Part shown: in pieces, positions 7,698 to 16,752 of the stretch
Numbering within the stretch: the first letter of the stretch is position 1
Layout: each line of letters begins with the position of its first letter
DNA from: Paenibacillus silviterrae
GTDB lineage: Bacteria > Bacillota > Bacilli > Paenibacillales > NBRC-103111
Direction: 5' to 3'
DNA length: 64,000 bases
Assembly: GCF_030167925.1 (NCBI RefSeq)
Contig: NZ_JASKUT010000001.1
Span: forward strand, 4,858,501 to 4,922,500
Notes under the pieces: generated by a model
The model's database searches: none
What the model was told of the DNA's origin: nothing
The model's input: only the letters and a program-made list of their open reading frames with translations
Translations under genes and position numbers: made by a program

Positions 7698-9506
7698 ATG
7701 GAGAGGAAAAATATTTTCTTAAGTCACATCAAACAGCACCGCTTGCCTTACGTAATGGGATTTGCATTATTGTCCATATCTTCTTTGCTTCAGCTGGTCA
7801 TTCCGCTCTTGCTGGGAAGATTTACGGATCAGCTTCAGGTAGGAAGCCTTACGTATGACCAGGCGGTCCAATACGGATTATGGCTTGTAGCGGCGGGGTT
7901 CGGAATCGCTTTCTTTCGATCGGTTTCCCGTATTTATTTATTCCGGCTGGCCAGACAGCTGGAGATGAAGGTGCGCGGCGAGCTGTTTGCACACTGGGAA
8001 CGGTTGTCTGCCCAGTATTTTAACAATCAGCGGATCGGGGATCTGATGTCTCACGCGATCAGCGACGTCGGGGTCATCCGGGAGGTGACGATGCAGGGAT
8101 ACTTCAACGTGATGGAATCCGTGCTGCTCATCACGATCTCTGTAATTGCGATGGTAAGCTCCGTAAACCCATGGCTTACCCTCCTGACCATGCTGCCGCT
8201 TCCGCTGCTAAGCTTGCTGGCGTATAGATTCAACAAACGGATTCAGCAGCAATCGACGGACATGCAGGCGGCGATCTCCGACTTAACGAGCCGCGTGCAG
8301 GAATTCACCGCGGGCATTCGCGTAGTGAAGGCCTTTAATCAGGAAGAGGCGGAACGGGAGCTGTTCACGAAGGATAATCAGAAAGCCGTCGATATGAACC
8401 GCCGTTTCGTTCGCTCGAACTCGCTCTTCGGCAGTCTCAGCACGGGAATCGTCGGATTCAGCTTCCTCGTGTCCGTTGTTCTTGGCGGAACGATGGTGCT
8501 GAAGGGATGGATTACCCTGGGAGAATTTGTTGCGTTTAATACGTATCTATCTCTGCTTATGGGTCCGATCGAGAACCTTGGCAAGGTAGTCAATCTGATG
8601 CAGCGCGGCAGGGCGTCAGAGGTTCGATTGATGCAAATTTTTGATACGCAGCCGGACGTCGTGGACGATGTGATCGCGAATCAGGAGATTGAGTTCATCG
8701 ATGGAGACATCGAGATTAAGAACCTTACCTTCTCGTACCCGGAGGCGAAGAGGCCTACGCTGCGGGATATTTCCCTGAAGGTGCCGAAAGGCTCGAGCCT
8801 GGCGATTGTAGGGCGGGTCGGCAGCGGGAAGAGCACGCTCGTCCATCTTCTGGTGCGGCTGTACAATCCTCCGAAAGGGACGATGTTTATCGACGGGCAC
8901 GACATTCACGAAATTCCGCTGCGCACCTTACGGGGGCAGGTCGGCATCGTACCGCAGGATCAGTTTCTGTTCTCCTCCACGATTCGGGACAACATCGGCT
9001 TCGATCCGCATCCCTACACGGATGAGCAAGTAATCGAAGCTTCGAAGGTAGCGCAGGTGTACGAGAATATCATTGAATTCCCGAACCAATTCGATACGGC
9101 GCTGGGGGAACGGGGGATTTCCTTGTCCGGGGGGCAGCGGCAGCGGGTCAGCATAGCGAGGGCGATTATCAAGAAGCCGTCGATTCTGATCTTCGACGAC
9201 AGCCTGTCTGCCGTGGATACGATTACGGAGGACCTTATCCTCGAAGGATTGAAATCCGTCATGAATCAGCGTACGACGATTATTATAGGACACCGCATTT
9301 CATCCGTTCAGGCTGCCGATCAGATCGTCGTGATGGACGAAGGGCGTATCGTGGAACGGGGGACGCATGACCAGCTGCTGAAGCGCAACGGCCTTTATGC
9401 GGATATGTATCATAAGCAGCTGCTGGATCAGGAAGCGGAGCGTCAGGACGGTGCGGACCGGGCTGCGATTCTTGCCCGCCTGCAGCAGGGAGGTGCCGGA
9501 ATATGA
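7698..9506 (+). CDS. bmrC: Heterodimeric multidrug ABC exporter subunit, BmrC/YheI-like
   Basis: A 602-residue half-transporter with six membrane helices in about residues 1-310 and one nucleotide-binding domain. Walker A is GRVGSGKST (residues 372-380) and the signature is LSGGQRQR. Walker B ends in FDD, with Asp501 where the catalytic Glu is normally found. This degenerate site is the hallmark of the BmrC partner in BmrCD-type exporters, which use one active and one inactive ATPase site. ACGGGAGG precedes the ATG. The gene overlaps the next by 4 bp (ATGA), so the two products are translationally coupled. Substrates are probably drugs or lipophilic cations. Confidence 0.88.
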   Translation: MERKNIFLSHIKQHRLPYVMGFALLSISSLLQLVIPLLLGRFTDQLQVGSLTYDQAVQYGLWLVAAGFGIAFFRSVSRIYLFRLARQLEMKVRGELFAHWERLSAQYFNNQRIGDLMSHAISDVGVIREVTMQGYFNVMESVLLITISVIAMVSSVNPWLTLLTMLPLPLLSLLAYRFNKRIQQQSTDMQAAISDLTSRVQEFTAGIRVVKAFNQEEAERELFTKDNQKAVDMNRRFVRSNSLFGSLSTGIVGFSFLVSVVLGGTMVLKGWITLGEFVAFNTYLSLLMGPIENLGKVVNLMQRGRASEVRLMQIFDTQPDVVDDVIANQEIEFIDGDIEIKNLTFSYPEAKRPTLRDISLKVPKGSSLAIVGRVGSGKSTLVHLLVRLYNPPKGTMFIDGHDIHEIPLRTLRGQVGIVPQDQFLFSSTIRDNIGFDPHPYTDEQVIEASKVAQVYENIIEFPNQFDTALGERGISLSGGQRQRVSIARAIIKKPSILIFDDSLSAVDTITEDLILEGLKSVMNQRTTIIIGHRISSVQAADQIVVMDEGRIVERGTHDQLLKRNGLYADMYHKQLLDQEAERQDGADRAAILARLQQGGAGI

Positions 9507-11581
9507 CCAACATCCATATCGAGAATGAAGTCAAGAAGTTTAAAGACACACAGCTGTTATCGAGACTGCTGGCTTATGCCAAGCCATATTGGAAGATGAT
9601 CCTGCTGTGTATTACGATGGCCTTTTTGATCGTCGTCTCCGACCTGGCACGGCCTTACATTATTAAGGTGGTTATCGACGGACATATCAACGGTTTAAAC
9701 CAGCCGATGCTGGCTGCGGAAGCATCTCGGGCGGAGAAGCTGAAGCCTTACGGCGACGTTACGGAATGGAACGGCAAGGCTTACGTGCGGCTCGATCAGG
9801 AGGAGGTCGCTCAACTCCAGGGGCAGCTCCCGGAGGGCACAGAGAGGACGCAGATCGTAAAGGTCGGAGGGCAGGAGGTGCTCGTCCCCGACTGGCCTAC
9901 GCCCCAGGAGCTGGAAGCACCGGACCAGCTTCCCAAATCGGCTGTGTTGACGTCTGCGGACATCGAAGCTTTCCGCACGCAAGATTATTGGGGCTTCGTA
10001 TGGCTCGGCGCGCTGTTCTTTGCAGCCGTGCTCGGCGCGGCTATATTAAACTACGTGCAGAGCAATTTGCTTCAGTACACAGGACAAACGATTATTTTTA
10101 ACATACGTCAGCAGTTGTTTACGCATCTTAGCCGCATGTCGATGTCCTACTTCGACCGTAATCCCGTAGGACGACTCGTGGTGCGTGTAACACAGGATAC
10201 GGAGTCACTGAACCAGCTCTATTCCCAAGTGGTTGTGAATCTGGTGAAGGATGTCATCATCCTCATAGGTATCGTTGCGGTCATGCTGCATATGAATTTG
10301 GAGCTGGCGCTGCTGTCCTTTGCCGTGCTGCCGTTTCTCGCGATCCTTACCTTCTGGTACCGGAGCGTGATCCGGGAAGCCCAGCGGATGAGCCGGGTCA
10401 TTCTGTCCCGTCTGAATTCCTTCCTCGCGGAGAACCTGTCCGGGATTCGCATCACGCAATTATTTATCAGGGAGGAGCGGCAGCGGGAGCAGTTTGACCA
10501 CCAGAACACCGAATATTACCGCGCAGGGATGAAGGGAACGGTCATTAACTCGATCTTCCAGCCGGCGATCGGCTTCCTCGGTAACGTAGCGATTGCACTG
10601 CTGCTCTGGTACGGGGGAAAGAGCGTAATTAACGGCGAAATCACCTTCGGTATCGTGTATGCCTTTACGCATTATGTCAGACAATTTTTCCAGCCTTTGA
10701 TGAGCCTGGCGGAGAAGTACAACCAGATCCAGACGGCGATGGTAGGGGCGGAGCGTATCTTTGACATGCTGGATGAAAAGCCCGCGATCGTGGACTCGCC
10801 GAAGACGGTCGTCCTGCCCAAACAGGTGCGCGGGGAAATATCGTTCGAGAATGTATGGTTCGCCTACAACGGCGAGGATTGGGTGCTGAAGGATGTCAGC
10901 TTCACGATTCAGCCGGGGCAGACCGTTGCATTCGTAGGCGCAACCGGCGCAGGGAAGAGCTCAATCATTCAGCTGATGAACCGGTTCTACGATATTCAGC
11001 GGGGCAGCATCAAGCTGGACGGGATCGACATACGGGACATTCCGGTCGCCGATTTGAGAAGGACCATCAGCATCGTGCAGCAGGATGTATTCCTGTTCAC
11101 GGGGGATATCAGCTCGAACATCCGGTTGAACGATCACGAGATCCCTGAGGAGAAGGTAGTGGAGGCGGCACGTATGGTGCATATGGACGAATTCATCCGC
11201 AGCCAGCCGAAGGGCTATGCTACCCCTCTCGGGGAGCGGGGTGTGAACTTGTCACTCGGTCAGCGGCAGCTGCTGTCGTTCGCCCGGGCGATCGCCTTCA
11301 ATCCGCAAATCCTCATTCTGGATGAAGCGACGTCGAACATCGATACGGAGACGGAGCTCGTCGTACAGGACGCGCTGCACAACATTTCAGCAGGACGCAC
11401 AACGCTTATCGTCGCTCACCGTTTGTCCACGATCCAGCATGCGGATCAGATTATCGTTATGCACAAGGGCAAGGTCCGCGAGATCGGGAACCATTATCAG
11501 CTGCTTGCGCAGCGCGGCTACTACTACAGGCTGTATGAGCTCCAATACAAGGAGCAGAAGGCGATGCCGAAGGCAAGGTAG
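9503..11581 (+). CDS. bmrD: Heterodimeric multidrug ABC exporter subunit, BmrD/YheH-like
   Basis: A 692-residue partner of the preceding subunit. The first helix is followed by an extra extracellular insertion of about 100 residues (roughly 55-155), a known feature of BmrD/YheH. Five further helices and a nucleotide-binding domain follow. Walker A is GATGAGKSS and Walker B is LILDEATS with a normal catalytic Glu. The signature is LSLGQRQ, with Leu in place of the second Gly-rich position. Together the pair would carry one canonical and one degenerate ATP site. It ends at a terminator, so bmrCD is a two-gene operon. Confidence 0.88.
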   Translation: MTNIHIENEVKKFKDTQLLSRLLAYAKPYWKMILLCITMAFLIVVSDLARPYIIKVVIDGHINGLNQPMLAAEASRAEKLKPYGDVTEWNGKAYVRLDQEEVAQLQGQLPEGTERTQIVKVGGQEVLVPDWPTPQELEAPDQLPKSAVLTSADIEAFRTQDYWGFVWLGALFFAAVLGAAILNYVQSNLLQYTGQTIIFNIRQQLFTHLSRMSMSYFDRNPVGRLVVRVTQDTESLNQLYSQVVVNLVKDVIILIGIVAVMLHMNLELALLSFAVLPFLAILTFWYRSVIREAQRMSRVILSRLNSFLAENLSGIRITQLFIREERQREQFDHQNTEYYRAGMKGTVINSIFQPAIGFLGNVAIALLLWYGGKSVINGEITFGIVYAFTHYVRQFFQPLMSLAEKYNQIQTAMVGAERIFDMLDEKPAIVDSPKTVVLPKQVRGEISFENVWFAYNGEDWVLKDVSFTIQPGQTVAFVGATGAGKSSIIQLMNRFYDIQRGSIKLDGIDIRDIPVADLRRTISIVQQDVFLFTGDISSNIRLNDHEIPEEKVVEAARMVHMDEFIRSQPKGYATPLGERGVNLSLGQRQLLSFARAIAFNPQILILDEATSNIDTETELVVQDALHNISAGRTTLIVAHRLSTIQHADQIIVMHKGKVREIGNHYQLLAQRGYYYRLYELQYKEQKAMPKAR

Positions 11582-11635
11582 CTTGAGGCGAGAGCAGATC
11601 CCCGGTCAGAGTGAAGTCAAAATAAAAATTCCAAT

Positions 11636-11664
11636 GAGCCTGTCGATTCCGGCAGGCTCTTTTT
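11636..11664 (+). terminator. bmrCD terminator
   Basis: GAGCCTG and CAGGCTC arms are followed by TTTTT. Confidence 0.85.
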
Positions 11665-11673
11665 GTTGTGCAC

Positions 11674-11826
11674 TTAGTTCGTGGGTGATTCTTTGTCCCA
11701 ACTGCAGTAGCCGGCAAGATAGGAGATTTCTTTTACAACGAAATAGCCTGTACTAAAAACGACTTCCTTTTCGAATGATCCTTTTTCGTGAAGTTGTTGG
11801 CAGTCCAGACAATAATATTGCTGCAC
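11674..11826 (-). CDS. Small Cys-containing protein (50 aa, DUF3973-like)
   Basis: Starts at GTG (11826), preceded by AAGGGAGG nine bases upstream; the longer ATG-initiated frame lacks such a site. The product begins MQQYYCLDCQQLHEKGSF and has a CxxC pair, a third Cys near the C-terminus and an aromatic core. This layout resembles the small DUF3973 proteins common in Paenibacillus and would suit a minimal zinc ribbon. The family assignment is from memory of its general shape. No function is known. Confidence 0.6.
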   Translation of the reverse strand: MQQYYCLDCQQLHEKGSFEKEVVFSTGYFVVKEISYLAGYCSWDKESPTN

Positions 11827-11970
11827 AGTTGTAACCTCCCTTGAATTGGATGTTGTGGTCGCATCGAGTACATAATACATATTATTACATTAATGTGTCT
11901 ATGAGAATAATATAGAATCGAATGGCAAAAAGTTGAATTTGCTGTTTTACAAGAGTTGGTTCTATCGAAA

Positions 11971-12035
11971 AAAAACACAACCTGTTGAAAGGCGCTCTAT
12001 ATCTAAGGGTGATGGGCCCGTGTACGATAAGTATA
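11971..12035 (+). promoter_or_regulatory. YesMN-locus element, copy A
   Basis: AAAAACACAACCTGTTGAAAGG is followed about 50 bp later by GATAAGTATAT. The first 17 bases (A-run then CACAACCTGT) are identical to copy B at 13912, and the A-run plus CACA recurs in copy C at 18645. Each copy precedes a transcription unit of the same locus. A response-regulator binding site beside an activator-dependent promoter is the likeliest reading. Confidence 0.55.
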
Positions 12036-12062
12036 TAAATTTTAAGAAACGAGGTGAGGCCG

Positions 12063-13019
12063 GTGCAAAGCTCAGCCCCGGCAAATACAGCAACGCATAG
12101 CAATACCCGTTATAAGCGAACCTTTTGGAGTAAGCTATGGGAGTTTAGAGTATTGTATTTTATTTCCTTACCAGGCATTTTTTTCTTTCTTTTGTTTAAG
12201 TACGTACCTCTCTTCGGAATCGTCATAGCTTTTAAAGATTACAACATCTTTAAAGGAGTGTTTGCGAGCCCTTGGGTAGGCTTTAAGCATTTTCAACGCA
12301 TGTTCGAATACATGGAGTTTTTGACCATTCTTAAGAACACCATCTTAATTGCCTTTTACGATATTTTGTTTGCTTTCCCGGCACCGATCATTTTGGCGCT
12401 TCTGTTGAATGAAGTTAGAAAGGTGATTTTTAAACGAACCATTCAAACGGTCGTTTATATGCCCCATTTTCTGTCTTGGGCTGTAATTGCCGGGATTATG
12501 ATTGAAATTCTATCACCGTCAGGCGGCTTAGTGAACCGGATTATCATGATGTTCGGTTTTGAGCCGCAGTATTTTCTTGGGGAGAACAGCTACATTCGCA
12601 CCATTCTAGTGGGTTCGGGCATTTGGAGGGATGCGGGCTACGGCACGATCATTTATTTGGCCGCCCTCGCCGGTATTAATCCGGATTTGTACGAGGCCGC
12701 CGAGATGGATGGGGCGAACCGTTGGCGCCAGACGATTTCCATTACACTTCCGGCGCTTCTGCCGACGATTACGATCCTCTTTTTGCTTCAAATCGGCAAC
12801 TTCCTTGATTTCGGTTTTGAAAGAGTGTATGTTTTCTTGAACTCTCTCAATACGGCTAACGCCGACATACTGGATACGTATATTTATCGAACGGGACTGG
12901 TTCAAAGACAATACAGCTTCACCACGGCTATTGGCGTATTCAAATCCTTGGTAGGTTTAGTGCTCATCATGAGTGCCAACACATTAAGCAAAAAAGCAAC
13001 AGGCGAGAGTCTTTATTAA
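12063..13019 (+). CDS. Sugar ABC transporter permease, LplB family
   Basis: About 318 residues with six hydrophobic helices and the inner-membrane EAA loop (EAAEMDGANRWRQTISITLPAL) that contacts the ATPase. This is the first permease of a CUT1-type oligosaccharide importer. The GTG at 12063 is chosen because GAGGTGAG precedes it; the GTG at 12054 lies inside that site. It is followed 15 bp later by the second permease. No ATPase gene is present, as is usual for these Paenibacillus importers, which share a multitask ATPase such as MsmX. Confidence 0.88.
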   Translation: MQSSAPANTATHSNTRYKRTFWSKLWEFRVLYFISLPGIFFFLLFKYVPLFGIVIAFKDYNIFKGVFASPWVGFKHFQRMFEYMEFLTILKNTILIAFYDILFAFPAPIILALLLNEVRKVIFKRTIQTVVYMPHFLSWAVIAGIMIEILSPSGGLVNRIIMMFGFEPQYFLGENSYIRTILVGSGIWRDAGYGTIIYLAALAGINPDLYEAAEMDGANRWRQTISITLPALLPTITILFLLQIGNFLDFGFERVYVFLNSLNTANADILDTYIYRTGLVQRQYSFTTAIGVFKSLVGLVLIMSANTLSKKATGESLY

Positions 13020-13034
13020 AAGGAGCCAAAGTAC

Positions 13035-13904
13035 ATGAGACGACAGACAAAAGCGGAAAGGTTATTCGGCGGATTCATCATCGTTTTTTTATTCCTCTAC
13101 GGTTGCTTGGCCTTATTCCCGCTGCTCCACGTGTTTTCCCAATCCTTAAGCAGTGCAGGCGCGATTGGTTCGGGCAAGGTATTTCTTTGGCCTGTTGAGC
13201 TGACCTTTGAGAACTATAATGAAATCTTGAAGAATCCATCGATATGGCAAGCCCTAAAGGTGAGTGTCATCATTACGGTAGTCGGTACATTTATTAACCT
13301 GGCCATGACGGCAAGTCTTGCCTACTCCTTGTCGAGAAGCGAGTATATGGGGCGCAAATATATCCTGCTGATGATCCTCTTCGTTTGGATTTTCTCGGCA
13401 CCCCTAATACCCAACTATATGTTGATTAAGCAGCTTGGTTTAATCAATTCCCTATGGGCATTGATGCTGCCCAATGCAATTGCAACCTTTAATCTATTTG
13501 TCATGAGATCTTTCTTTATGACGATTCCGATGGAGCTGATCGAATCCGCTCGAATCGACGGCAGCGGTGAGCTGAGGACCTTGTGGAGCATCGTGCTTCC
13601 GCTGTCAACGCCGGTGATGGCTACGATGTGCCTGTTCTACGCAGTGGGTCACTGGAATACGTACACTAGCGCATTATATTATATTCAGGATTCAAATCTG
13701 ATGCCGATTCAAGTCAAGCTGACGCAATATGTAAAAAGCTCGGCGGATTCCTTGCTTCCAAACGATGAGTATTTGACCAATACCTCGGAGGAGGGGATCA
13801 AAATGGCTGTCGTGGTTGTGGCGGCCATACCGATTATTCTGCTGTATCCGTTCCTGCAGCGCCACTTCGTCAAAGGACTTATGATCGGTTCCGTCAAGGG
13901 GTAA
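13035..13904 (+). CDS. Sugar ABC transporter permease, YtcP/LplC family
   Basis: A 289-residue second permease with six helices and an EAA-type loop (ELIESARIDGSGELRTLWSIVLPLSTP). AAAAGGAG precedes the ATG. It forms an operon with the LplB-type permease upstream. The solute-binding protein is encoded downstream and has its own regulatory element, which lets it be expressed at a higher level. Confidence 0.88.
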   Translation: MRRQTKAERLFGGFIIVFLFLYGCLALFPLLHVFSQSLSSAGAIGSGKVFLWPVELTFENYNEILKNPSIWQALKVSVIITVVGTFINLAMTASLAYSLSRSEYMGRKYILLMILFVWIFSAPLIPNYMLIKQLGLINSLWALMLPNAIATFNLFVMRSFFMTIPMELIESARIDGSGELRTLWSIVLPLSTPVMATMCLFYAVGHWNTYTSALYYIQDSNLMPIQVKLTQYVKSSADSLLPNDEYLTNTSEEGIKMAVVVVAAIPIILLYPFLQRHFVKGLMIGSVKG

Positions 13905-13911
13905 AACAAAC

Positions 13912-13972
13912 AAAAAAACACAACCTGTCGCAAGTTCGCCAATATCGAAGGCGATTCCGGATATGGTAAAGT
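13912..13972 (+). promoter_or_regulatory. YesMN-locus element, copy B
   Basis: AAAAAAACACAACCTGTCGC is followed by a GGTAAAGTAG -10-like block about 48 bp after the CACA. It lies before the lipoprotein gene and matches copy A over 17 bases at its 5' end. Confidence 0.55.
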
Positions 13973-13982
13973 AGCTGTGTGC

Positions 13983-13996
13983 AAAGCAAACGCTTT
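13983..13996 (+). promoter_or_regulatory. cre-like palindrome
   Basis: AAAGC-AAAC-GCTTT is a 14-bp inverted repeat with perfect 5-bp arms, placed just downstream of the copy B promoter, where CcpA binding would repress. The central bases do not match the standard cre core exactly. Confidence 0.4.
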
Positions 13997-14031
13997 ACTT
14001 TGATTTATAAATACGAGGGGGTTATGAGAAA

Positions 14032-15615
14032 ATGGGAAAGAAAATAAAGGCAGCGTTAAGCTTGGTGATTGCTTCCACAACACTTCTTGCTGCATGCTCA
14101 ACCGACAATAAAGCGAAAACGGAAGGCAGCAAAGCGCCCGATGGTCCGGTTTCCTTTACGATTGCACTAGGTGCGAATAAAAACAAGGTTGCCATGAACT
14201 CCGGGGACATCAACAATGAGAAATATATTCTGGAGCTGGGAAAGCTTACAAACACAAAACTTACGCTTAAGGTGCTGCAAGACGAAAGCTATCGTGAAGC
14301 TATGGGCGTGATGTTTGCCAGTGGCGATATTCCGGATGTCATCCATGTGCAGCAGGGTATGCTTCCGCTTGATCCTTCTATGGGCGGCGCGGTAGAAGCC
14401 GGTGTGTTCAAGCCCCTGAATGATCTGTTGGCGAAGCACGGTCCTAACCTGATGAAGCTTATTCCGAAGGATGCCTGGGATGAAGTCAGCATCGACGGGA
14501 AAATTTACGCAATACCACAGTACTTGTCGAATCCCTCTAGACGAGCTATGGTCGTTCGTACGGATTTGTTAGAGAAATACGACATCAACAAGCCAAAGAC
14601 AGTAGAAGATTTTATGCAAATGCTGAGAACGCTTAAAGCAAAAGGACACTCGGTACCGTTTGGAGCTAGAACGGATTTTGCTTATTCACAAGCGATCTTC
14701 GGTGCTTACGATGTTATGTTCGGGAACAACATGTTCGAGAAGCAAGGAGACCAGATTGTTCCGAAATTCATGGATGTGGAGAACATGACCAAAGCATTGA
14801 CCGTATGGAAGACGATGCAGGATGAAGGTCTTGTTGCTCCCGACTGGGCTTCCCATGGCGCAGCGGAGAGAGGCAAAAATATAGACTCCGGAAAAACAGC
14901 CGTTTGGGAGATCAACGCTAATAGTGTTCTGAGTGATGAAGAAAGACTGAAGAAAATCATCCCTGAAGCGAAGCTTGACGTGATTGCTTCGCCGGTAGGT
15001 CCAGATGGCAAGGGCGGCAATATGCTGTACAGCAAAACCCTTCGTTTAAGTTACCTTAGCGCAAAATTGGATGATGCAAAGGCCGGCAAAATCATTGAAT
15101 TCTTTGATTGGATGCTTACCGAAAAAGGAAAAGAGTTCCTGACCTTCGGTATTGAGGGTCAAACGTATACGAAGGATGCAAGCGGCAAAATTGAGTACAA
15201 GGAGCCGAAAACAGAGGAAGAAATCAATCAGCAGTCGTTCCTTTCCGGCTGGGTGAAGCTCGTAGGAGATATGTCGTATGACGAAACGCTTCTGAAGACC
15301 AAAGCCAACGGTCAAAAGGTGTTGGATGCTATGGCCATTGTGAATAAAGAGGGTCGTGAAGGCATCTCGTTCATTAAACCTCTTGAAGCGTATTCCGTCG
15401 ATCCCGACATCACGCCAGGGTTTGATAAAGCTCCGAAGGTTATCGGTGATGCGTTGATTCAAATGATCTATGGCAAGCGTCCGATTTCTGATTATCCGAA
15501 GGTCCTGGAGGAATGGAAGAAAAAAGGCGGAGACAAGGTCATTAAAGAAGCTACCGAATCTTGGAACAAAAAGAAAAATATTTTCCGCGTCGGACCCGAT
15601 GCGAACGTAAAATAG
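14032..15615 (+). CDS. Extracellular sugar-binding lipoprotein (LplA-like)
   Basis: A 527-residue lipoprotein. The signal peptide ends in a lipobox LLAAC with Cys22 as the lipid anchor, and the mature part is a family-1-type extracellular solute-binding protein. It would deliver oligosaccharides to the LplB/YtcP permeases encoded upstream. A purine-rich stretch (GAGGGGG) precedes the ATG. A hairpin after the stop separates it from the response-regulator gene. The ligand is not readable, but the neighbourhood suggests a uronic-acid oligosaccharide. Confidence 0.9.
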   Translation: MGKKIKAALSLVIASTTLLAACSTDNKAKTEGSKAPDGPVSFTIALGANKNKVAMNSGDINNEKYILELGKLTNTKLTLKVLQDESYREAMGVMFASGDIPDVIHVQQGMLPLDPSMGGAVEAGVFKPLNDLLAKHGPNLMKLIPKDAWDEVSIDGKIYAIPQYLSNPSRRAMVVRTDLLEKYDINKPKTVEDFMQMLRTLKAKGHSVPFGARTDFAYSQAIFGAYDVMFGNNMFEKQGDQIVPKFMDVENMTKALTVWKTMQDEGLVAPDWASHGAAERGKNIDSGKTAVWEINANSVLSDEERLKKIIPEAKLDVIASPVGPDGKGGNMLYSKTLRLSYLSAKLDDAKAGKIIEFFDWMLTEKGKEFLTFGIEGQTYTKDASGKIEYKEPKTEEEINQQSFLSGWVKLVGDMSYDETLLKTKANGQKVLDAMAIVNKEGREGISFIKPLEAYSVDPDITPGFDKAPKVIGDALIQMIYGKRPISDYPKVLEEWKKKGGDKVIKEATESWNKKKNIFRVGPDANVK

Positions 15616-15651
15616 GATTCTAGCATAATGACAAAGAAAAAGACCTGAAAG

Positions 15652-15689
15652 TTCAAGCTCCCTTTTGATATAATGGAAGGGGGCTTGAA
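15652..15689 (+). promoter_or_regulatory. Hairpin with embedded promoter before the two-component genes
   Basis: TTCAAGCTCCCTT and AAGGGGGCTTGAA form long arms, and the loop contains a perfect -10 TATAAT (15669-15674). The flanking T-rich stretch is short, so the hairpin is a weak terminator at best. A CTGAAA -35 lies 18 bp upstream of the TATAAT. It probably lowers read-through from the lipoprotein gene while giving the regulators their own promoter. Confidence 0.45.
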
Positions 15690-15720
15690 TTGTTCTTCTT
15701 GGTCAGAAGGGGAGGTACTG

Positions 15721-16752
15721 ATGAACGCAGTATTAGTTGTTGACGATGAGATGATCATACGTAAAGGCATAATGAAAATCGTTGAGCAATACCCCAGGAG
15801 AACATTAGCGGTTTATAGCGCCAGCAACGGAGTAGAGGCACTTGAGATCCTTGCAGGAAAACCGGTACACATGGTGGTAACGGATATCCGGATGCCCAAA
15901 ATGGACGGAATATCCCTATGCGAACATATCAATAAGCAGTTTCCCCATATCCAGACGATCGTCGTCTCCGGTTATGATGATTTTAGCTATGCGAAGCAAG
16001 CGATGCGATATGGCGTTCGTGAATACTTATTGAAGCCGGTCCATCCTCCGGACCTATACTCCTTATTCGACAAGCTGATATCAGAATGGGATCTTGATAC
16101 GAAGCTTGTTTCCTTTTCGATGTATGAAAATTGGTTGGAAGAGCTGGAAGAGGTAATTTGGAGGCTGAATATCCCGCGCATCAAGGAGATGCTGGAGGAG
16201 GGGGAGGAGCAGACCAAGAACTGGAGCATCCGTACCGATCAATTGGCGCAGCTACTCAAGGATTGCCTGGAAGGACTTAAGAAACGGTTGCTGAAGCGTT
16301 CTTTTCAAGCTCCAATCAATCTGCCCAAGGAATGGGAAGCCATGTCCTCGGCAGCCTTGCTCAGCAGCTTTAATCAGCAAGTGTTGGAAATGGCAGACCA
16401 GCTGGCAAGGATGAGAGGGTCAAAATACCGGGATCCCTTCGAAGAAGCCAAGGCTTATATCGATACTCACCTTTCGGAAGAAGTAACACTGGAAGAAATG
16501 GCGCAGCTTGTCGGGATGTCAACGACTTATTTCAGCCATTTGTTTAAGAAAGAAACGAATGAGACCTTTGTGCAGTACCGTATACGCAAACGAATGGAGC
16601 ATGCGAAGGCGCTGATGGACATACCGCATTACCGTATCATTGATATTTGTCAGGCCGTGGGTTACACGGATTATCCCCATTTCACCAAAACGTTTAAGAA
16701 ATTTACCGGATATTCTCCTTCAGAGTACCGTAGACTGATGGGGATAGAATAA
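15721..16752 (+). CDS. YesN-type response regulator (receiver plus AraC HTH)
   Basis: About 343 residues. The N-terminal receiver domain has DDE near residues 8-10 and phosphoacceptor Asp55 in VVTDIRMPKMDG. A linker follows, then a C-terminal AraC-type double HTH (about residues 245-343). The ATG at 15721 follows GGGAGG; the upstream in-frame extension is not family-like. It overlaps the kinase gene by one base. It most likely activates the importer, the binding-protein gene and the isomerase/dehydrogenase unit through the shared upstream element. Confidence 0.92.
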   Translation: MNAVLVVDDEMIIRKGIMKIVEQYPRRTLAVYSASNGVEALEILAGKPVHMVVTDIRMPKMDGISLCEHINKQFPHIQTIVVSGYDDFSYAKQAMRYGVREYLLKPVHPPDLYSLFDKLISEWDLDTKLVSFSMYENWLEELEEVIWRLNIPRIKEMLEEGEEQTKNWSIRTDQLAQLLKDCLEGLKKRLLKRSFQAPINLPKEWEAMSSAALLSSFNQQVLEMADQLARMRGSKYRDPFEEAKAYIDTHLSEEVTLEEMAQLVGMSTTYFSHLFKKETNETFVQYRIRKRMEHAKALMDIPHYRIIDICQAVGYTDYPHFTKTFKKFTGYSPSEYRRLMGIE

